Origin: an uncultured Clostridia bacterium
GTDB taxonomy: Bacteria > Bacillota_A > Clostridia > Oscillospirales > Oscillospiraceae
Assembly: GCA_949289625.1 (NCBI GenBank)
Contig: CASEPH010000473.1
Location: forward strand, 1 to 7,493
DNA: 7,493 nt
Reading direction: 5' to 3'
Shown here: positions 4,885-7,493 of the stretch, in pieces
Position numbering within the stretch: the stretch's first letter is position 1
Layout: every line of letters begins with the position of its first letter
Translations under genes and position numbers: made by a program
The notes under the pieces: generated by a model
What the model was told of the DNA's origin: nothing
What the model saw: only the letters and a program-made list of their open reading frames with translations
The model's database searches: none

Positions 4885-6099
4885 CTATAGTGCTTCCAAT
4901 TCACTTGAATTTTTTCCATCCAGTTCCAACAGAGCCCCAAGCAGGACACTGGCTCCATTGTTTGCATCCTCCCACTCGGTCCACTCCTGCGGGCAGTGGC
5001 TGACACCGCCGACACTGGGGACAAAGATCATCCCGCAGTGGGGAATGCGCTCCGCCAGGATCATCGTATCGTGTCCCGCGCCGCTGTTCAGCGTGCGCTG
5101 CGACAGTCCAAGTTCTTTTGCCGCCCTTGAAATGGCCCCCTTGCAAACATCGGCCATCGGAACCGGTACTTGCCGGAAGGTGGTTTCCAGCGTGCATGCT
5201 CCCTCCGGAAAGCGCGCCTGAATATACTGCCGCAGGCGGTCCATAGAGTTCGGATTCATGGATCGCACCTCTACCGACAACTCGACCTGTCCTGGAATGA
5301 CATTGGCCACACCAGGCTCCGCCCTCAGCCATCCCACGGTGCAAACCATATCGCGGTCCGTCTCCCGTGCCAGCTTGTCCAGTTCCACAATGAGATTTGC
5401 CGCTTTGGTCATCGCATCGTCTCGCAAATACATGGGGGTTGTTCCGGCATGATTTTTTGTACCCTGAATGGTTACCTTATACCGCTCGATTCCCACGATT
5501 CCATTGACAATGCCAATCTGCACGTGTTCCCGGTCCAGAATTCCCCCCTGTTCAATATGGAGCTCCAAAGACGCATCAATCTTGTCAAGATCCGGAAAAT
5601 AAGCAGCGCGGACATTTTCCCGGGTAATCCCGAATTGCTCCATCTTGGCAACGGCCATGTCCGTTAAATCGTTCATGCGCCCCACAAAGGCGCCGCTTCC
5701 CAGCAGTCCCACCACGGTGTTGCCCTCTTCTTCTGCCCAGGCAGCTACCTTTACAGTGTGCTGCAGCTCAATGCCGTTTTCCACAAGGGTTTTCACTGCC
5801 TCCACAGCGGCCAACACACCCAGACAGCCATCAAAAATTCCCGCATTGGGCACACTGTCAATATGGGAACCCAGCAGCAGGATGCGGTCCGTGGCTCCGT
5901 TTCGGGTGCCGATCACATTGCCAACCGGGTCAACTTCCGTCTCAAGTCCGGCGTCCTCCATAAAGCGCCGGAGAAGTTCAACGCTTTCGTAATATTCTTG
6001 GGAATATGTAAAGCGATTAACTCCGCCTTCCGGCGCTGCGCCAATCTTTCCCAGCTCCTGCAGATGCTCTCGAAGCCGTTGGCATTGGGTCTTTAGCAT
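4885..6099 (-). CDS. M20-family N-carbamoyl-amino acid / ureido-acid amidohydrolase
   Basis: A 404-residue Zn-dependent amidohydrolase of the group that includes N-carbamoyl-L-amino acid hydrolase, beta-ureidopropionase and allantoate amidohydrolase. These remove the carbamoyl group, giving the amino acid, CO2 and ammonia. Metal and catalytic residues: H79 in GSHIDSVPN, D90 in IFDGCLG, E124-E125 in AEEEG, H181 in LHIEQG and H368 in GVSHCPQEW. The dimerisation-domain motif KNHAGTTPM (215-223) carries H217, and SGAGHDTM (339-346) is the substrate-binding loop. The length is normal (about 400-415). The ATG at 6099 has AAGGGG upstream that overlaps the stop of the permease gene, and the gap is 12 nt. 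Next to a hydantoinase, carbamoylase or beta-ureidopropionase activity is the best guess. Allantoate amidohydrolase cannot be excluded, as the subfamilies share these motifs. Confidence 0.93.
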   Translation of the reverse strand: MLKTQCQRLREHLQELGKIGAAPEGGVNRFTYSQEYYESVELLRRFMEDAGLETEVDPVGNVIGTRNGATDRILLLGSHIDSVPNAGIFDGCLGVLAAVEAVKTLVENGIELQHTVKVAAWAEEEGNTVVGLLGSGAFVGRMNDLTDMAVAKMEQFGITRENVRAAYFPDLDKIDASLELHIEQGGILDREHVQIGIVNGIVGIERYKVTIQGTKNHAGTTPMYLRDDAMTKAANLIVELDKLARETDRDMVCTVGWLRAEPGVANVIPGQVELSVEVRSMNPNSMDRLRQYIQARFPEGACTLETTFRQVPVPMADVCKGAISRAAKELGLSQRTLNSGAGHDTMILAERIPHCGMIFVPSVGGVSHCPQEWTEWEDANNGASVLLGALLELDGKNSSELEAL

Positions 6100-6111
6100 A
6101 TGTACATCCCC

Positions 6112-7068
6112 TTATTTTTTACGGTTGCGCTGGATAGAGGTGATAATCACGGCCAGCAGAATCACCACGCCCTGGGCAATATCCTGATAATAGTAAGAAA
6201 TATTCATCAGCGTCATGCCATTTTTCAGCACGCCCAGAATCAACGCGCCCAAAAGGGTACCCGCCAGATTGGGTTCCCCTTCTTTAAAAGCGGTGGCACC
6301 CAGATAGACCGTTGCAATGGCCTGCATCTGGTAGCTGTCTGCAGCCGTTACATGGGCAGAGCCCATACGGGAAGTCAGGACCAGGGCCGTAATTGCCATT
6401 CCGACACCACAGAAAACAAACCCCCACATGGAATTCGATTTTACGTTTACGCCGGACATCAGCGCAGCCTCTTTGTTGCCGCCGATTGCATATGTGTGAC
6501 GGCCGAAGCGCGTCTTACTCAGCACAACTGCGATGATCAGCAGCCAGAACGCCAGAATGAAGATCATGGTTGGAATGCCAAGAAAGCTCATGTTTCCGAA
6601 GACATCAAAGCTGTCCGGCAAACCGGAAATCGGATGGCCCTCTGTATATGCCTGGTTGATGCCGGACAGCAGGAAGCCCGTGCCTAACGTGCAAATAAAG
6701 TCAGGGACACCGCCATAAGCAATCAATGTGCCATTCAGCAGGCCGATTAAGGCACCGCCCAGCAGTGTCAGCAACACCGCTACTGGCATGGAAACGCCGA
6801 AGTCCACCATCAGAGCCGCGCAGAAAATGCCTAACAGACTCGTTCCATATCCAATGGAGAGGTCGATTCGGCCTGTAATCATCACGACCGTCAAGCCCCC
6901 GCCCAAAATCGCAAGCATAGAAATCTGTCTCAAAACCGTCAAAATGTTACTGCTTGTTAAAAAGACCTCTGTGCTGAGTGAGAAGAAAATGCAGATCACG
7001 ACAAACGCGGCAACTGTGCCATATTTTTTTGCCAATGTGCCTGGGTTGATCTTTTTTACTTTTTCCAT
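6112..7068 (-). CDS. RbsC-like ABC transporter permease
   Basis: A 318-residue inner-membrane permease of the ribose/xylose/AI-2 importer family. A short basic N-terminus (MEKVKKINPG) precedes many hydrophobic segments, roughly residues 17-33, 50-64, 76-90, 95-112, 125-139, 164-183, 213-232, 250-261, 268-283 and 296-311. Family marks are GRIDLSIG (66-73), CTLGTGFLLSGI (126-137), YAIGGNKEAALMSG (193-206), the cytoplasmic loop that touches the ATPase, and EPNLAGT (265-271). The start is taken at ATG-7068 because GGAGGG lies 4 nt upstream and the resulting N-terminus is typical; upstream in-frame ATGs at 7086 and 7152 give an unlikely hydrophilic extension. It pairs with the ATPase gene 70 nt upstream. 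Homology indicates an importer, usually for sugars, but its place ahead of a hydantoinase and amidohydrolase suggests a cyclic ureide, nucleoside-like or amino-acid-derived substrate. The specificity would lie in a binding protein outside the window. Confidence 0.93.
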   Translation of the reverse strand: MEKVKKINPGTLAKKYGTVAAFVVICIFFSLSTEVFLTSSNILTVLRQISMLAILGGGLTVVMITGRIDLSIGYGTSLLGIFCAALMVDFGVSMPVAVLLTLLGGALIGLLNGTLIAYGGVPDFICTLGTGFLLSGINQAYTEGHPISGLPDSFDVFGNMSFLGIPTMIFILAFWLLIIAVVLSKTRFGRHTYAIGGNKEAALMSGVNVKSNSMWGFVFCGVGMAITALVLTSRMGSAHVTAADSYQMQAIATVYLGATAFKEGEPNLAGTLLGALILGVLKNGMTLMNISYYYQDIAQGVVILLAVIITSIQRNRKK

Positions 7069-7072
7069 TTTT

Positions 7073-7078
7073 CCCTCC
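7073..7078 (-). promoter_or_regulatory. Ribosome binding site deciding the permease start
   Basis: GGAGGG on the minus strand, 4 nt before ATG-7068, is much better than anything before the in-frame ATGs at 7086 or 7152. It supports the shorter protein. Confidence 0.6.
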
Positions 7079-7097
7079 GGTATCATTACGCCTCTTT

Positions 7098-7123
7098 CCC
7101 GGACAGATTCTTGCCTGTCCAGG
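7098..7123 (-). other. Intercistronic hairpin between ATPase and permease genes
   Basis: On the minus strand CCTGGACAG (7123-7115) and CTGTCCGGG (7106-7098) form a 9-bp stem, one pair being G-U, with an 8-nt loop. It occupies the only sizeable gap in the operon. No U-tract follows, so full termination is unlikely. It may protect or expose mRNA ends and so set the ATPase:permease ratio. Confidence 0.45.
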
Positions 7124-7138
7124 CAGCCTTTGTCGGCA

Positions 7139-7493
7139 TCAGGAAATTGCATATTTCAGAATCTCATTGGAATCTTTCAGCTGTTCTCGATTTAAAATCG
7201 CCGTTACCTTGCCCTCGCTCATCACCACTACCCGGTCACACAGCGCTTGGATCTCGGGGATTTCAGAGGAAATGACGATGCTGGGGATTCCGGCCTTAAC
7301 AAAGTCGGAGATCAAGCGATAAATGTCGCTCTTAGCGCCCACATCAATGCCGCGGGTCGGCTCATCAAATACATAGATTTGGATATCGTCATGCGCGATC
7401 AATTTGGAAAGCACAACCTTCTGCTGGTTTCCGCCGGATAGTTCTCCGGCCTGCTGTTCAATGCTGCGCCGGCTCAGCGTCATTTTATCAACG
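7139..7493 (-). CDS. Sugar-type ABC transporter ATPase (RbsA-like), C-terminal part
   Basis: Only the last 117 residues are in the window; the gene enters from the right edge. They show an ABC signature, ELSGGNQQKVVLSK, a Walker B with D-loop, IYVFDEPTRGIDVGAK, and a final strand IVISSEIPEIQALCDR. In the H-loop position Ser replaces His, which is normal for the second nucleotide-binding domain of RbsA/MglA/XylG-type proteins with two fused ABC domains. The C-terminus (EQLKDSNEILKYAIS) also fits that family, so the full protein is probably about 500 residues. It powers uptake through the RbsC-like permease encoded next. An internal Met near 7483 is not the start, because the reading frame continues upstream without a stop and the visible segment lacks the Walker A half of the domain. 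Confidence 0.93.
   Translation of the reverse strand, partial: VDKMTLSRRSIEQQAGELSGGNQQKVVLSKLIAHDDIQIYVFDEPTRGIDVGAKSDIYRLISDFVKAGIPSIVISSEIPEIQALCDRVVVMSEGKVTAILNREQLKDSNEILKYAIS

Noticed and set aside
1..7493. CRISPR arrays, insertion sequences, tRNA or rRNA genes, prophage or integration sites
   Set aside because: No spaced direct repeats, transposase or integrase coding, terminal inverted repeats or tRNA-like cloverleaves were seen on either strand.

Overview
The window looks like chromosomal DNA from an anaerobic Bacillota (Clostridia), possibly a gut Oscillospiraceae of the Flavonifractor type. The reasons are strong GGAGG-type ribosome binding sites at almost every gene, use of GTG and TTG starts, moderate-to-high G+C, and protein sequences of clostridial character. 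This placement is inference; there is no rRNA or other phylogenetic marker here.

Positions 7493 down to 1114 hold one tightly packed minus-strand gene cluster, almost certainly an operon, entered in the middle at the right edge. In transcription order it contains: the C-terminal end of a sugar-type (RbsA-like) ABC ATPase; an RbsC-like permease; an M20-family N-carbamoyl amino acid / ureido-acid amidohydrolase; a dihydropyrimidinase / D-hydantoinase; a small nitroreductase; a 91-residue helical protein of unknown function; a RidA (YjgF/YER057c/UK114) family protein; and a PLP-dependent serine/threonine ammonia-lyase-like enzyme. Gaps are 9 to 70 nt, and one pair overlaps.

The genes suggest a catabolic line. 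A cyclic ureide (hydantoin or dihydropyrimidine type) is imported, its ring is opened by the hydantoinase, and the carbamoyl group is removed by the M20 enzyme to release an amino acid. The PLP enzyme then eliminates ammonia, and RidA hydrolyses the enamine/imine product to a 2-oxo acid. The true substrate is unknown. The substrate-binding protein and the rest of the ATPase lie beyond the right edge.

Positions 617 to 1113 have no convincing gene. On the plus strand, opposite to all the genes, this stretch can form a large folded RNA: a 15-bp bulged helix, then a two-part long hairpin whose loop pairs with upstream sequence as a pseudoknot. G-U pairs in the helices favour the plus strand. A 13-bp hairpin with a GAAA loop lies between this RNA and the converging operon. 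This is the least ordinary part of the window.

Positions 616 down to 1 encode the N-terminal two thirds of an aldo/keto reductase-fold protein with its own promoter and ribosome binding site. It lacks the usual catalytic Tyr and Lys, so it may not be an ordinary carbonyl reductase.
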